Assembly (NCBI GenBank): GCA_947466075.1
Contig: CANIBP010000027.1
Coordinates: forward strand, 1-64,000
Origin: Verrucomicrobiaceae bacterium
GTDB taxonomy: Bacteria > Verrucomicrobiota > Verrucomicrobiia > Verrucomicrobiales > Verrucomicrobiaceae
DNA length: 64,000 nt
Reading direction: 5' to 3'
The translations under genes and the position numbers were made by a program. Shown in pieces: positions 49,618 to 59,916 of this stretch (the first letter of the stretch is position 1; every line of letters starts with the position of its first letter). A model generated the notes under the pieces. That model saw only the letters and a program-made list of their open reading frames with translations. It was not told the DNA's origin and did no database searches.

Positions 49618-52347
49618 ATGAAGACGCTCCTCCTCGCATCTCTCCTGATCACTTGCGCGAGTCCCGCCGCTGAGATCTCCGCGTTTCGTAGCGCGGATGA
49701 ACTGATTGTTTGCTTCGACGATTTGCATTTGATGCGCTTGCGTCAACAGCCTTTGAAGGCGGAAATCAATCTCGGTGGCAAGGCTTCATTCACGGTCGAT
49801 CTGGCTGATCCGGTGATACAACATGCGCTGGCAGTTGATATGACTGGCTTTGGCCCATTGGATGCAATCTCGGTGACGATGGCTGGTGCAACGCAGTCGG
49901 TGAAGGTGGGTGCGGTGACGATGGCGGAGTCGAAGGGCACGGCTGTGACGGCCATGGAACGAGGGACGAAGTGGACGGGCGATCTGCCGCGAATCACGTT
50001 GCCTGATGCCTCGACGCTCCGGCTTGAGCGGCTGGCTGCACCAGCGCGGGTGCTTGCGATGAAGGACATCACGTTTCCTGTCATGGCGGAGAGCGATCTG
50101 CCTGTGCTGGGGTCGCAGAACTGTGTGCTTCTGGTGAATCAGCGGATCTACTTTTCCTATCGGAAGGCGGTGATGGATGAGCAAACGCTGCGTGTGAAGC
50201 AGTGGCGGAAGTTCCTGGTGGAAGTGCCGGTGAATCCGCAATGGGCAGCGAAGGCTAGCGATGAAGTGATCACACTGGGGCGCGAGGAGTTTGCCGTGCA
50301 TACAACGGATGAGCCGGCACCGAATGGCTTGCCGATGCTTGGTGACACATCGAGCGGTCTGGCTCAGGGTGGTCAGAGCGCGGATTGTGATGACGCTGGG
50401 AGGATCTATATTTCCAATGTCGAGCACGGTGCGGGGCTCGTGCGCTTTGATCCTGCGAAGAAGAAGTTCGAGCAACCGCCGGTCGATTTTATGGCGACGA
50501 TCACGAAGCTGCTCCCTCAAGTGCCGGGCTGGCGACGCAGTTGGGACACTGCGCTGGGCGAGCTGCTGGTGATTCGCGGACGCGTATTCATCGTCTTCGC
50601 GCGCCATCATCGGGTGCTGACGCCCAACGGCAATGTCGAGGTGTGCAGCGGCGTGATCTCGCTACCTCAGGATCACTGGGATGATGCGGAGAAATTTCGC
50701 GCTGAGGTGAAGTTGCACGCGGGTTGCTGGGAGGGCGCGCCAAATCAGATGTATCGCGGCGAGATCGCTCCCGCCGACTATTCATCTCACAAGGTCGGAG
50801 GCCCGGTGGAGACGGAGAGCGGGCTCATGTTTGCGGCTGCGCCCAACGCGAAAGGCGGGCCGTGGCACTTCGATGTGGACACAGGCAAGCTGAGCGAAGG
50901 CGGCACGGGGGCGGCCATCGTGACTCATACGGGATTGAAGAAACAGCGACTGATTAACATCGGCGCAGCGGGCAGGCCTTTGATTCAGTTTGATTGCGGA
51001 GAGTTTCGTTTGCCGCGCGCAGCAGTGCCTTTGCTACTGAGCGGGGCAACGAAGGATCAGCTCGTGGACGCGCGCGGTGAGTATCGCATGAAGCTTGATG
51101 GCGTCGCGGACGGCGTGATCACCGTGCGCTTTGACGTGACTGGGCTCGGTGGCGGTAGTGGTGTCGTGCAGGGGCCGGCCTTTGCACTTACTGCGATCCC
51201 CGGTGAAGCAGATCAAGCCATCGGCGTGTGCGAATACGGTTACTACTTCTCGCGGTTGGATTTCTCGAAGCTCGACTCCGAGCGACGTGTGCAGCGGACC
51301 TATCTGCCCATGCCTGGCGGCGTTGCCATGCCTGCGCAGGTTCGACTTGGTCCATACAACACGCTCTGGGCGAGCCACGATGATGCGCAATGGTTATATG
51401 TCCCCGGCTATATTGGCATGATGCGACTCCGTTACGCCACGCAGGGCCGTGTGCTCGATTCGTTCAGTGGGGAGATGTTTCACGAGCGACTGCAAGGCCT
51501 CAATATCGACGGTGCGCATCGCGACAACATCAAGGACTACAAGGAACTCTTCCCCGCGCCCGGCGGACGCATGGCAGCAATCGGACGTGGCAGACCTGGA
51601 CGCGGTGGCAAGGCCTTCTCCACCGGCCTCGAAGTCTTTGATCCGCGCACGCTTGGCCCAAGCGAAGTGGCCACGTGGATGACTCGCTGTTTTGACATCT
51701 GGTCGCCTGTGAACCGCGTGATCATCAACCCGAAGGATGGATCACTGCTGCAACAAATCTTCGCCGGGAGCAGCACGATCCGCGCAGACTACGTGCGTGC
51801 CATCGATGGCAGCACGGACATTCCAGCGGATCAGCATCCCAAGGTCTTCACCTACGACTGCGATGGGCAGGGGCACCTGCGAGATCTCTTTGGCTTCGCA
51901 TTGCCGGGGCCAGCACAACTCGCGATCTCACGTTGTGGACAATTTGTCATGATCCTACAGGACGATGCCGTCTTGATGACCTACAGCATCGCGCAGCACC
52001 GCATCGTTGATGCCGCGCGGCTGGAGTCACGCCCGCTGGAGTTCTCACGGCCTGGAGCAACGATCTGGTCCGCGCCAGATGGCCGGGTGTTCATCATGAC
52101 CGCGATGCATGGCATCAGTTTTCACGAGGTGGAGGTCGCGCACGACGGCAAAATCGCACTACGACCGCATCTTTCCGTTCGCGATGGTCAGGCAAGCCAA
52201 GTCGAGCGCGTGGTGCGCTGCTTCATGCCGGACCTGCGCCGGAACGATGGCAGTTACGACTTCGTCCTCGGCGGAAGGCATCAGAGCGACGATCCGGCGG
52301 TGCGTGTGATCCAGGATTTCATTCCGCTGGTTGAGCGGAGGAAGTGA
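49618..52347 (+). CDS. Large secreted protein, function unknown
   Basis: The protein is 909 aa from the ATG at 49618 (MKTLLLASLLITCASPAAE, a signal peptide; an upstream ATG at 49588 lacks one). I recognise no named domain with confidence. Segments such as SADCDDAGRIYISNVEHGAG and DGRVFIMTAMHGISFHEVEV look like beta-propeller blades. It is transcribed against its neighbours and splits module B. No cysteine-histidine heme motif was seen. Confidence 0.7.
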   Translation: MKTLLLASLLITCASPAAEISAFRSADELIVCFDDLHLMRLRQQPLKAEINLGGKASFTVDLADPVIQHALAVDMTGFGPLDAISVTMAGATQSVKVGAVTMAESKGTAVTAMERGTKWTGDLPRITLPDASTLRLERLAAPARVLAMKDITFPVMAESDLPVLGSQNCVLLVNQRIYFSYRKAVMDEQTLRVKQWRKFLVEVPVNPQWAAKASDEVITLGREEFAVHTTDEPAPNGLPMLGDTSSGLAQGGQSADCDDAGRIYISNVEHGAGLVRFDPAKKKFEQPPVDFMATITKLLPQVPGWRRSWDTALGELLVIRGRVFIVFARHHRVLTPNGNVEVCSGVISLPQDHWDDAEKFRAEVKLHAGCWEGAPNQMYRGEIAPADYSSHKVGGPVETESGLMFAAAPNAKGGPWHFDVDTGKLSEGGTGAAIVTHTGLKKQRLINIGAAGRPLIQFDCGEFRLPRAAVPLLLSGATKDQLVDARGEYRMKLDGVADGVITVRFDVTGLGGGSGVVQGPAFALTAIPGEADQAIGVCEYGYYFSRLDFSKLDSERRVQRTYLPMPGGVAMPAQVRLGPYNTLWASHDDAQWLYVPGYIGMMRLRYATQGRVLDSFSGEMFHERLQGLNIDGAHRDNIKDYKELFPAPGGRMAAIGRGRPGRGGKAFSTGLEVFDPRTLGPSEVATWMTRCFDIWSPVNRVIINPKDGSLLQQIFAGSSTIRADYVRAIDGSTDIPADQHPKVFTYDCDGQGHLRDLFGFALPGPAQLAISRCGQFVMILQDDAVLMTYSIAQHRIVDAARLESRPLEFSRPGATIWSAPDGRVFIMTAMHGISFHEVEVAHDGKIALRPHLSVRDGQASQVERVVRCFMPDLRRNDGSYDFVLGGRHQSDDPAVRVIQDFIPLVERRK

Positions 52348-52368
52348 TATTGCTGAGCACGACCCCGC

Positions 52369-53730
52369 TTATGACACGATCTGTTTGATCACCCCGACGC
52401 TGTCCTGGAACTTGTCCACCTTCACGTCCATGCGCTGGAGCATGGTGAGCAGCAGGTTGCTGACACGCGCATCGCTATCGACGGGGCGGGAGCAGATGCT
52501 GTAGTGGCCTTGAGCGTTGGTGACGTCGTATTTGCCGATCTTCGGAAGGTTGAAATCGACATGCGTGCCGTGCTTGTAGCCAAGCGCTTTGCCACCAGCG
52601 AGGATGGTGGGAAGGTTGGCGTTGCCGTGGCTATGACCATAGGCCATGCCGCTGCCCCAGAGGACCTGCGTGGTGTCGAGAAGTGGCGCGTCTCCTTCTT
52701 GGTATTCTTTGAGTTGGTCGAGGAAGTAGCTGAACTGGCCGATGAGGAAGGTGTCGGTCTCGGTGAGGCGGCGAAGCTGCTCGGGGTCGCCGTTGTGATG
52801 GCTGAGGCCGTGGCGTGTCTGCAAGATGCCGATCTCGGGAATGCCACTGGCGTTGCCTTCTCCGCCGATGCCACAAGTGATGACGCGCGTTGAATCGGTG
52901 CGCAGGGCCATGACCATGAGGTCGTAGAACAGGCGGTAATACTCACCGGCCTCAGCCATGCTGAGCTTACGCTGAAGGCGAGCTGCATCGGTGGCGTGGA
53001 CGGCGGGCTTGGCCACGTTGAGCCACTCGTCGGCACGGCGTGTGCGCTCTTCGACCTGACGCACGGCGGTGAGGTATTCGTCGAGCTTGCTGCGGTCTTC
53101 GCTGCCGAGCTTGTTGTTCACGCGCTTGGCATCATCAGCGACGAGATCGAGAATGCTGCCGCGTCGGCTGAGGCGACGACGAATGGTTTCTTTGCTGTCT
53201 TTCTCGACGCCAAAGAGCGCATTGAAAATCTGCTGTGTGTTACGCTCAGCAGGAATCTGGATGCCGTCTTTTGACCACGCCAGTGAAGTGCCCTCGATGG
53301 CCATTTCCAGCGAGGAGAAACGTGTGGCCGCGCCATGGACCTCAGCGATGAGCTGGTCCGCAGACACGGTGTTACGGAAGGCACCGCCATCGCCGGGCAC
53401 GTTCGCGCCAGTGAGCCAGACCTTCTCGCAGTTATGATGCTTGCCGAGAACCATCGGGTGATGCAGGCCACTGATCGGCGTGATGTCAGCGCGATGCTTC
53501 TCCAACGACATCAGCGGCTTCGTGAACTCATAATCCGCACCTGCCTTCTCGATCTGCCATGTCAGGGTGTTCACACCGTTCGGGATGTAGAGGAAAACAC
53601 TGCGCTTTGGCTTTGATGGTGCAGGCAGTGCGGCCATGGCATCGAGCAACGGTAGCGAGATGGACGCGCCAAGGCCGCGTAGCATCTGGCGGCGGCTGAT
53701 TTGCCATTTATTGAGATTGAGGTTTGGCAT
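52369..53730 (-). CDS. DUF1552 protein, module B
   Basis: The protein is 453 aa, a close paralogue of the module A protein. Its Tat-like signal is SRRQMLRGLGASISLPLLD. The same landmarks are present: PKRSVFLYIPNGVNTLTWQ, SGLHHPMVLGKHHNC and WGSGMAYGHSHGNANLPTIL. It follows DUF1592B by only 11 bp, so the two are co-transcribed. Convergent with the 49618 gene, with 21 bp between the stops. Confidence 0.93.
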   Translation of the reverse strand: MPNLNLNKWQISRRQMLRGLGASISLPLLDAMAALPAPSKPKRSVFLYIPNGVNTLTWQIEKAGADYEFTKPLMSLEKHRADITPISGLHHPMVLGKHHNCEKVWLTGANVPGDGGAFRNTVSADQLIAEVHGAATRFSSLEMAIEGTSLAWSKDGIQIPAERNTQQIFNALFGVEKDSKETIRRRLSRRGSILDLVADDAKRVNNKLGSEDRSKLDEYLTAVRQVEERTRRADEWLNVAKPAVHATDAARLQRKLSMAEAGEYYRLFYDLMVMALRTDSTRVITCGIGGEGNASGIPEIGILQTRHGLSHHNGDPEQLRRLTETDTFLIGQFSYFLDQLKEYQEGDAPLLDTTQVLWGSGMAYGHSHGNANLPTILAGGKALGYKHGTHVDFNLPKIGKYDVTNAQGHYSICSRPVDSDARVSNLLLTMLQRMDVKVDKFQDSVGVIKQIVS

Positions 53731-53741
53731 GGTGATGAGGT

Positions 53742-56165
53742 TTAGCGTTTCAGAAACAGTTCAGAACATACGAAGGCCTCGACGAGGTCTCTCAGGCGAT
53801 AATCCTTGGCCTTGCTGGCAGCAGCGATAGTTTTGAGCGCATCGCGATCACTGAAGCTCATGCTGCGGCGCAGGCCATAGGTGGCGAGTTTCTCGATGAA
53901 GGTGACATTGAAGGCATCAAGGTCATGTAGGAGCAGTTGCTTGAACTCCTCTGCGTCTTTGTATTCGCGACCATCAGGAAGTTTGCCGGCGGCGGTCACC
54001 TTCGGGTTCGCGCCGATGCCGTCGGTGACTTCCTCGGTGCGCCAGCGGCCGATGGCATCATAATTCTCGAAAGCGAGGCCGAGGGGGTCGATCTTCGAGT
54101 GGCAGGCAGCGCAGTTGGCATCGTGGATGTGGGCTTCGAGCTTCTCACGCAGCGTGGCTTTTGGGCCAGTGGGATTGGTGGCGATAGGATCGACGTTGGC
54201 GGGAGGTGGCGGTGGTGATTTGCCCAAAAATGCCTCCATGACCCACACGCCGCGATGAACTGGACGGTGGCGCACACCATCGCTGGTGAGCGAGAGAATG
54301 GACGCCTGCGTGAGCAAGCCGCCACGATGACTTTCCGCTGGGAGGCTCACCCGGACGAATTGATCAGCGCCACTGCCAGCCGTCGGCAAACCGTAAAACT
54401 GCGCGAGCAAAGGATTCATCATACTCCAGTCCGAGTTCAAGAACTCGCGCAGGGTGAGTTCCTTTTTGAGCACTTCTCGGAAGAAGGTCTGAGTCTCGGT
54501 GATCATGCTGTTTTCCAGCGCCTTGTCGTAGTCGGGGTAGAGCTTCTTGTCGGGCTGGAACATGCCGACTTTTCTCAAGCGCAGCCATTGCGAAGCAAAG
54601 GAGTCCGTGAATCGCTCCGAACGCGGATCGGTAATCATGCGGGCGACTTGCTTTGAAAGTTCCGCCTTGTCATGCAGCTTGCCTTGCCCGGCCAACGAAA
54701 GGAGCTCTGCATCCGGCATCGTGCTCCACAGCAGGTAGGATAAGCGCGAGGCGAGTTCCCAATCATTCAGCGTGTGGCGCTGCGCATTCTCGTCACCCTC
54801 CGCAAGGAAGAGGAAGCTCTTTGAGTTCAAAATGGCGAGCATCCCGGCCTTCACCGCATCGCGGAACTTCTCCTTCGCAGCGAGTTCGCTCTTCACGATG
54901 GTCATGTAGCCGTCGATTTCCTCATCGGTGACGGGACGACGAAACGCACGTGTCGCCAGTGTTGCGAGACAGTCGCGCACCTGCTGCATGTTGCCTTCCT
55001 CACGTGGCATGTAGTCAGCGCGGAGCTGTTTTTCACGATCCTCAATGATCGGCCCCTTCCACGAGATCGAGTCCATAATGAGGAAGGGATAGCGCGGCTT
55101 GCCTGCTTCATCGGTGAGCTTCATCTGCCACGGGATGCGGCCTATCTTCGTGCTAATGAAAGGCGTATCGCCATGGCGGCCAGAGCGTGGCAGGTTTGAA
55201 GGACCAGGCACGTCGTTATAGACATCAATGTTCGGCCGACCTTTGGGTAAATGCGCGCGAAAGCTGACGGTGATCGGCTTGTCCTCAGCCGCGACGATGT
55301 CCTGCTCAAACAACACGCGATCCAACTTCGACTCATAGACCTTGAGGCGTGGAGCGCGGCCTTTCTCCGGCTTCAAACCACTGAGCGTGTAGCTGATCTC
55401 ATACACACCCGCTTCTGGCAGTGGGTCTTTCAGCAACGAGTAACGGAAAATATCGCCAGGCCACATGTCGTAGCGCACTTTGTCCAGCAGACCCATCTCG
55501 CGCAGACGCTCGCGATGTCGTTCGCTGATCTGTTCCTCGTAGAGCGCCGGCTTCGAACCACCAAACGGCCCCACTGGCTTCGCACCCTTCTTTGCAGGCA
55601 CGATCTCAGGATAGGCCTCATTCAAAATTGTCTCTGCCGCTGCGAGATATTTCTCGATGTTCGACGGCGATAGCGTCAGCACCGAGCCAATGCGCTCAAA
55701 CCCATGCCACTCTGCATCTTCAAGCAAGTTGCCCGGGTCCTTCGCGTCGTATTCCACGCCGATTAAATCGCGGATCGTGTTCACATACTCGTCACGCGTC
55801 AGCCGATTGAAGGTCACCTTTGCTCGCGTAGCCATGCGCGCCGACTCGCCCTCCTTCATCTTCATCGCGATCCACTCCACCACTTGGGCACTCGCTTCCG
55901 CCGTTGGCTTCACCTTTTCCTTCTTGGGCGGCATCTCACCGGAGTTGATGCGCTCCATGATCTCCAACCACTGCGGATTGTTTTCATGGCCGACCTTGGG
56001 TGAAAGCGTATCAATGCGGAAGTCACCTTTCTGCACATCCTCGTCGTGGCACTTGAGGCAGTGCTCCTCAAAATAAGCCTTCACCTGCGGATCGATCGCG
56101 GCATGGGCGGCGGCTATGCACAAGTAGAGGGAGGAAAGTGGTAGCAAAAAACGGCGGGCAGACAT
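53742..56165 (-). CDS. DUF1592-type cytochrome-like protein, module B
   Basis: The protein is 807 aa with a signal peptide (MSARRFLLPLSSLYLCIAAA). It has the same domain series as module A: heme motif CLKCH at residues 36-40, DUF1587 (FNRLTRDEYVNTIRDLIGV), DUF1595 (ATRAFRRPVTDEEIDGYMTI), DUF1592 (DWELASRLSYLLWSTMPDAE), DUF1588 (TSDGVRHRPVHRGVWVMEAF), a second heme motif CAACH near residue 685, and DUF1585. It is the first gene of module B. Confidence 0.93.
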   Translation of the reverse strand: MSARRFLLPLSSLYLCIAAAHAAIDPQVKAYFEEHCLKCHDEDVQKGDFRIDTLSPKVGHENNPQWLEIMERINSGEMPPKKEKVKPTAEASAQVVEWIAMKMKEGESARMATRAKVTFNRLTRDEYVNTIRDLIGVEYDAKDPGNLLEDAEWHGFERIGSVLTLSPSNIEKYLAAAETILNEAYPEIVPAKKGAKPVGPFGGSKPALYEEQISERHRERLREMGLLDKVRYDMWPGDIFRYSLLKDPLPEAGVYEISYTLSGLKPEKGRAPRLKVYESKLDRVLFEQDIVAAEDKPITVSFRAHLPKGRPNIDVYNDVPGPSNLPRSGRHGDTPFISTKIGRIPWQMKLTDEAGKPRYPFLIMDSISWKGPIIEDREKQLRADYMPREEGNMQQVRDCLATLATRAFRRPVTDEEIDGYMTIVKSELAAKEKFRDAVKAGMLAILNSKSFLFLAEGDENAQRHTLNDWELASRLSYLLWSTMPDAELLSLAGQGKLHDKAELSKQVARMITDPRSERFTDSFASQWLRLRKVGMFQPDKKLYPDYDKALENSMITETQTFFREVLKKELTLREFLNSDWSMMNPLLAQFYGLPTAGSGADQFVRVSLPAESHRGGLLTQASILSLTSDGVRHRPVHRGVWVMEAFLGKSPPPPPANVDPIATNPTGPKATLREKLEAHIHDANCAACHSKIDPLGLAFENYDAIGRWRTEEVTDGIGANPKVTAAGKLPDGREYKDAEEFKQLLLHDLDAFNVTFIEKLATYGLRRSMSFSDRDALKTIAAASKAKDYRLRDLVEAFVCSELFLKR

Positions 56166-56289
56166 GGATGAGTTATCCAGTACGCATCAGGGAAGCGAGG
56201 CTATCAGGCTTTGCCGACGCTTTTGCTGATAAACTTTGATGGGTGCAACAAGGCAGTGGGTGCACATCGAGATTTTGCTTTGAGAAACG

Positions 56290-56376
56290 CGGAGAGGGTG
56301 GGATTCGAACCCACGGTGGGGATAAACCCACGCCAGTTTTCAAGACTGGAGCCATAAACCACTCGACCACCTCTCC
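56290..56376 (-). tRNA. tRNA-Ser (anticodon TGA)
   Basis: Acceptor GGAGAGG/CCTCTCC, anticodon loop CTTGAAA between CCAGT/ACTGG, a long variable arm (GTGGGTTTATCCCCAC) and the T-loop GGTTCGAATCC are read on the minus strand. CCA is not encoded. Confidence 0.95.
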
Positions 56377-56498
56377 TAAAGCTGCGTTGCGGAGCGAGGA
56401 TAGTACGCAACGGGTAGGGGCCTGCCAAGTGGAACTTTGCAGGAGATGATGCAAGTCAGGATTGATCCATGGCGAGGAGGCATCCATGATCGCCGCGC

Positions 56499-57290
56499 AT
56501 GATTCACCAGACTGCCCTAATCGACCCAAGAGCGAAAATTGACCCCACGGCTGAAATCGGCCCGTATGTGGTGATCGACGGCGCTGCCGAAATTGGTGCT
56601 GGGTGCAAGATCGAGGCGCATGCGCAGATCGTTGGTCATGTGGTGGTGGGGGAGGGGACACGGATCGGACGTGCGGCGGTCATAGGAGCTGAGCCCCAGG
56701 ACTTGGGATTTGATCCCGCTACCGAGAGCAGTGTGGTACTGGGCAAAAAAAATGTGATCCGCGAGCATGTGACGATACATCGGGGCAGCAAGCCGGGGGG
56801 GGGGACGCGGATTGGCGATGGCAATTTTCTGATGGCGACCTGTCATCTGGCGCATGACGTGGTGCTGGGAGATAAGAACATCATTGCCAATGCGGCACTA
56901 CTGGCCGGGCACGTTCAGGTAGGGAATAGCACGTTCATAGGAGGTGGGGCGGTGTTTCACCAGTTCTTGCGGATCGGGGATTTCTGCGTGGTGCAGGGCA
57001 ATGGCAGCTTCAGCAAGGACATCCCCCATTACTGTTCGGCTCAGCGAGTGAATCGGATCACGGGACTGAATGTGGTTGGTTTGAAGCGCCAGGGCTTCAC
57101 GGCGGATGACAGGGCGGCGATTAAGGAGCTGTTTCATCTCCTTTTTGACTCAGGACTGAATTTGACACAGGCGTTGGAGAAGGCGGTGCTGCGTGAGTGG
57201 TCGGAAAAGGCATTGCGTTTGTTAGAATTTGTTCAGGCACCTAGTAAAAAGGGAGTTTGTCCGGTGCGTCCGGGTCGTGAGGATGACTGA
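56499..57290 (+). CDS. lpxA: UDP-N-acetylglucosamine O-acyltransferase
   Basis: LpxA carries out the first committed step of lipid A synthesis in the cytoplasm: transfer of a 3-hydroxyacyl chain from ACP to UDP-GlcNAc. The protein is 263 aa, a left-handed beta-helix with many hexapeptide repeats (AEIGPYVVIDGAAEIGAGCK). The catalytic histidine region is MATCHLAHDVVLGD. The C-terminal helical domain (DDRAAIKELFHLLFDSGLNL) follows. The last ~15 residues are a charged tail. lptD follows after 91 bp, so lipopolysaccharide synthesis and export genes are neighbours. Confidence 0.94.
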   Translation: MIHQTALIDPRAKIDPTAEIGPYVVIDGAAEIGAGCKIEAHAQIVGHVVVGEGTRIGRAAVIGAEPQDLGFDPATESSVVLGKKNVIREHVTIHRGSKPGGGTRIGDGNFLMATCHLAHDVVLGDKNIIANAALLAGHVQVGNSTFIGGGAVFHQFLRIGDFCVVQGNGSFSKDIPHYCSAQRVNRITGLNVVGLKRQGFTADDRAAIKELFHLLFDSGLNLTQALEKAVLREWSEKALRLLEFVQAPSKKGVCPVRPGREDD

Positions 57291-57381
57291 ACTAAATGAG
57301 GTGAAAAAGTCCTGCTTTTTCTTGTCACTGGGACGCCATTGGCCTATTGAAACATCCACTGTTGCCTGTATTCGCGGGCTA

Positions 57382-59916
57382 ATGTCTAAACGTGCTATGA
57401 ACTTCCCAAGATTTTGCGTGATAGCCTTTGTTTGTGTACTAGTGGTAGCCGGGACTGCGAGCGGGCAATCCCTTCTCGACAGCCTCACGACCGATCTGAA
57501 CATTAAAGGGCTGACGACCACGATGGATCCTGAAACAGGCATCGCCACCGTGACGGGCGATGTGCATATTTTGTATGGCGATGTCGAAATGCGCTGCGGC
57601 AGTGCGCAATATAACCAGACAACAGGTGAGGTTATCGCACGCGATGGAGTGACGGTCTGGAAGGCGGGAACAATTTATCGTGGCGATTCGATAACTTACA
57701 ATTCCATCACCGGATCTATGTCAGGGCATAATGTGATTTCGGGCATGCCAGCAGGTTCGCTAGGAATGACTGGGGCATCCAGTGTTCCCGGCACATCGTC
57801 TGGTACGATCAAATCCACTGGGATGGTCTTCTTCAAAGCTGACGATTTTCACTCGGAGAACAAGCTGGAGAGCCGCATTGATGCCACGGGCATCTCGTTC
57901 ACATCCCATGATGTGCAGAATCCGAACTACCGAATGGGGGCCAAGGAATTGACAGTGTATGCCGGAGATAAGGCAATTTTGCGTGATGTGAAGATGTATG
58001 CGGGCGATACGCCATTCTTCTGGCTGCCTAAGGTCACAAAGTCTTTGGATAACGATTCAGGTTATCGTTTCAGCCCTGGTTATCAGAGTCGCTGGGGTGC
58101 TTTCTTGCTGACGCAATACGCGGTGCAGCATGGCGATCACACCTATGCAAAGTACAAATTTGATCTGCGCAGCAAGCGTGGTGTGGGTGCCGGTGTAGAT
58201 TTCTTCTCCCTGCGCAACCGTGGCAACTGGCAGAATTTTGGCGTTTTGAAGCTCTATGCAGTGAGCGATAACGCTGTCTCAACCAATCTCGCTGGTAGCA
58301 CGCGCTACCCTGTGAATAGCACCCGTTATCGGGCCAATTTCCAGCATCGCATCTATCTTCCCGGCCCGGATGTAAATACTTGGTATCTGGATTTCGATCT
58401 TAACAAGATCAGCGACATCCATTTCTACGAAGACTTTTTCTTCAACGACTTCCGCACCAATCGTGAGCCCGACAACTTGGTTTCCCTGGTTCATACGAAC
58501 GATGCCTATGTCGCCACCTTGATGGCTAAATTCAAGATGAACAACTTTTACCGGACGACCACACGCTTGCCGGAGCTTTCTTTCGATTTCGTTCGGAGGC
58601 CTTTGTATGGTTCCGGTGTTTTTCATCAAGGCACTATTACTGCTGGCATATATAGCGAAGTAGTTGGTAAACAGGAACAAGCCGAATTGCTTCGGTTACA
58701 GGGGCTTGGCATCACGGGTCTGGGACCCGGGGCAGGAACCGTTCTCAGTGATCCGTTAGGAACCGCCGCAGCTTCGTACTTGAGTCTGATCAATCGTCCA
58801 CGGAACTCGCTACTAACTGCGGCAAATGTAACTCAAGGCTTGGGGGCTATCTCAAGCAGGCTTCAGGAGCCGAATTTTGCCCGCTTCCACACGTATCATG
58901 AATTTTTGTATCCCAAGACTTACCTCGGTTGGCTAAACGTGACTCCGCGTATTGGTATTGGTATGACCAGCTATAGCGGTATAGGCGGTAGCGTCACCGG
59001 TTTGAGAAGTTTTACACGTGGCATTCTTCACTTCGGGCTAGATGTGTCCTTCAAACTCACCAAAACCTGGAGCGACGTTCAGGTGGAATCCTTTGGAATC
59101 AACGGCATCCGCCATGTCTTCCAACCTTACCTGAATTACTCCTATCTGGATGCCACTCAAAATGCTGGCCTGCCGGCCATTGACAGGCTTTCTCCCACCA
59201 CACGACCGCGTTCGATCGATCCTTCGCTATTCACTGCCGTGGATAGCCTGCGCTCATGGAATGTGGCACGTGTCGGTTTCCGCAACCTTTTACAGACCAA
59301 GCGCGACTACATTTCCAGTAACGGATATGGTAACTTCTTTGGCACCCCAGATGGTGGTGACAACCAGACTTACACTCTGGCGGGTATGAATACTTATGTG
59401 GATGTGTTTGGCAAAGACCCGGAGTTTAATCGTAACCTCTCCAACCTGTATAATGAGGCATTCTGGCGTCCAGTGCCTTGGATTACTTTGAAATCAGACC
59501 TGCAATTGCCTATCGGCAATGGTGTCGGCAGCTTTACTGAGGCAAACAATAGTATCATCTGGTTACCTACTCGCTACACGTCCTTCGAGGTTGGGCACCA
59601 GCACATTTCCAATCATCCATTCTTTCTTGATAGCAGCCTCGTGTTCACGAGAGTTTACGCACGTCTGACCGACAACTATGGTTTTAACATGAATCACATT
59701 TATGAAGGGACTGACGGCACGCTGGAGTTTCAGAGCTATAGTCTAACACGTGATCTAAGCAGTTGGGTGGCATCTATCGGGGTCATGGCGCGCGATAACC
59801 GCAATGGCGCTTCAGACATTGGCATCCTGCTTTCTTTCACGCTCAAAGACTTCCCGCAGTTAAGCTTCGATTTAGACGTCGATCCGAATCCTACGGGCCG
59901 CGGTGGCAGGCAGTAG
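57382..59916 (+). CDS. lptD: LPS-assembly protein LptD (OstA-like)
   Basis: LptD is the outer-membrane barrel that inserts lipopolysaccharide. The protein is about 844 aa from the ATG at 57382 (MSKRAMNFPRFCVIAFVCVL, a signal peptide; 57397 is an alternative start). Residues ~35-150 carry the periplasmic OstA/LptA-like beta-jellyroll (GDVEMRCGSAQYNQTTGEVI; GDSITYNSITG). The rest is a series of amphipathic strands ending in a plausible barrel C-terminus. FFWLPKVTKS near residue 215 matches the family's plug-barrel junction. It lies directly downstream of lpxA. Confidence 0.87.
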   Translation: MSKRAMNFPRFCVIAFVCVLVVAGTASGQSLLDSLTTDLNIKGLTTTMDPETGIATVTGDVHILYGDVEMRCGSAQYNQTTGEVIARDGVTVWKAGTIYRGDSITYNSITGSMSGHNVISGMPAGSLGMTGASSVPGTSSGTIKSTGMVFFKADDFHSENKLESRIDATGISFTSHDVQNPNYRMGAKELTVYAGDKAILRDVKMYAGDTPFFWLPKVTKSLDNDSGYRFSPGYQSRWGAFLLTQYAVQHGDHTYAKYKFDLRSKRGVGAGVDFFSLRNRGNWQNFGVLKLYAVSDNAVSTNLAGSTRYPVNSTRYRANFQHRIYLPGPDVNTWYLDFDLNKISDIHFYEDFFFNDFRTNREPDNLVSLVHTNDAYVATLMAKFKMNNFYRTTTRLPELSFDFVRRPLYGSGVFHQGTITAGIYSEVVGKQEQAELLRLQGLGITGLGPGAGTVLSDPLGTAAASYLSLINRPRNSLLTAANVTQGLGAISSRLQEPNFARFHTYHEFLYPKTYLGWLNVTPRIGIGMTSYSGIGGSVTGLRSFTRGILHFGLDVSFKLTKTWSDVQVESFGINGIRHVFQPYLNYSYLDATQNAGLPAIDRLSPTTRPRSIDPSLFTAVDSLRSWNVARVGFRNLLQTKRDYISSNGYGNFFGTPDGGDNQTYTLAGMNTYVDVFGKDPEFNRNLSNLYNEAFWRPVPWITLKSDLQLPIGNGVGSFTEANNSIIWLPTRYTSFEVGHQHISNHPFFLDSSLVFTRVYARLTDNYGFNMNHIYEGTDGTLEFQSYSLTRDLSSWVASIGVMARDNRNGASDIGILLSFTLKDFPQLSFDLDVDPNPTGRGGRQ

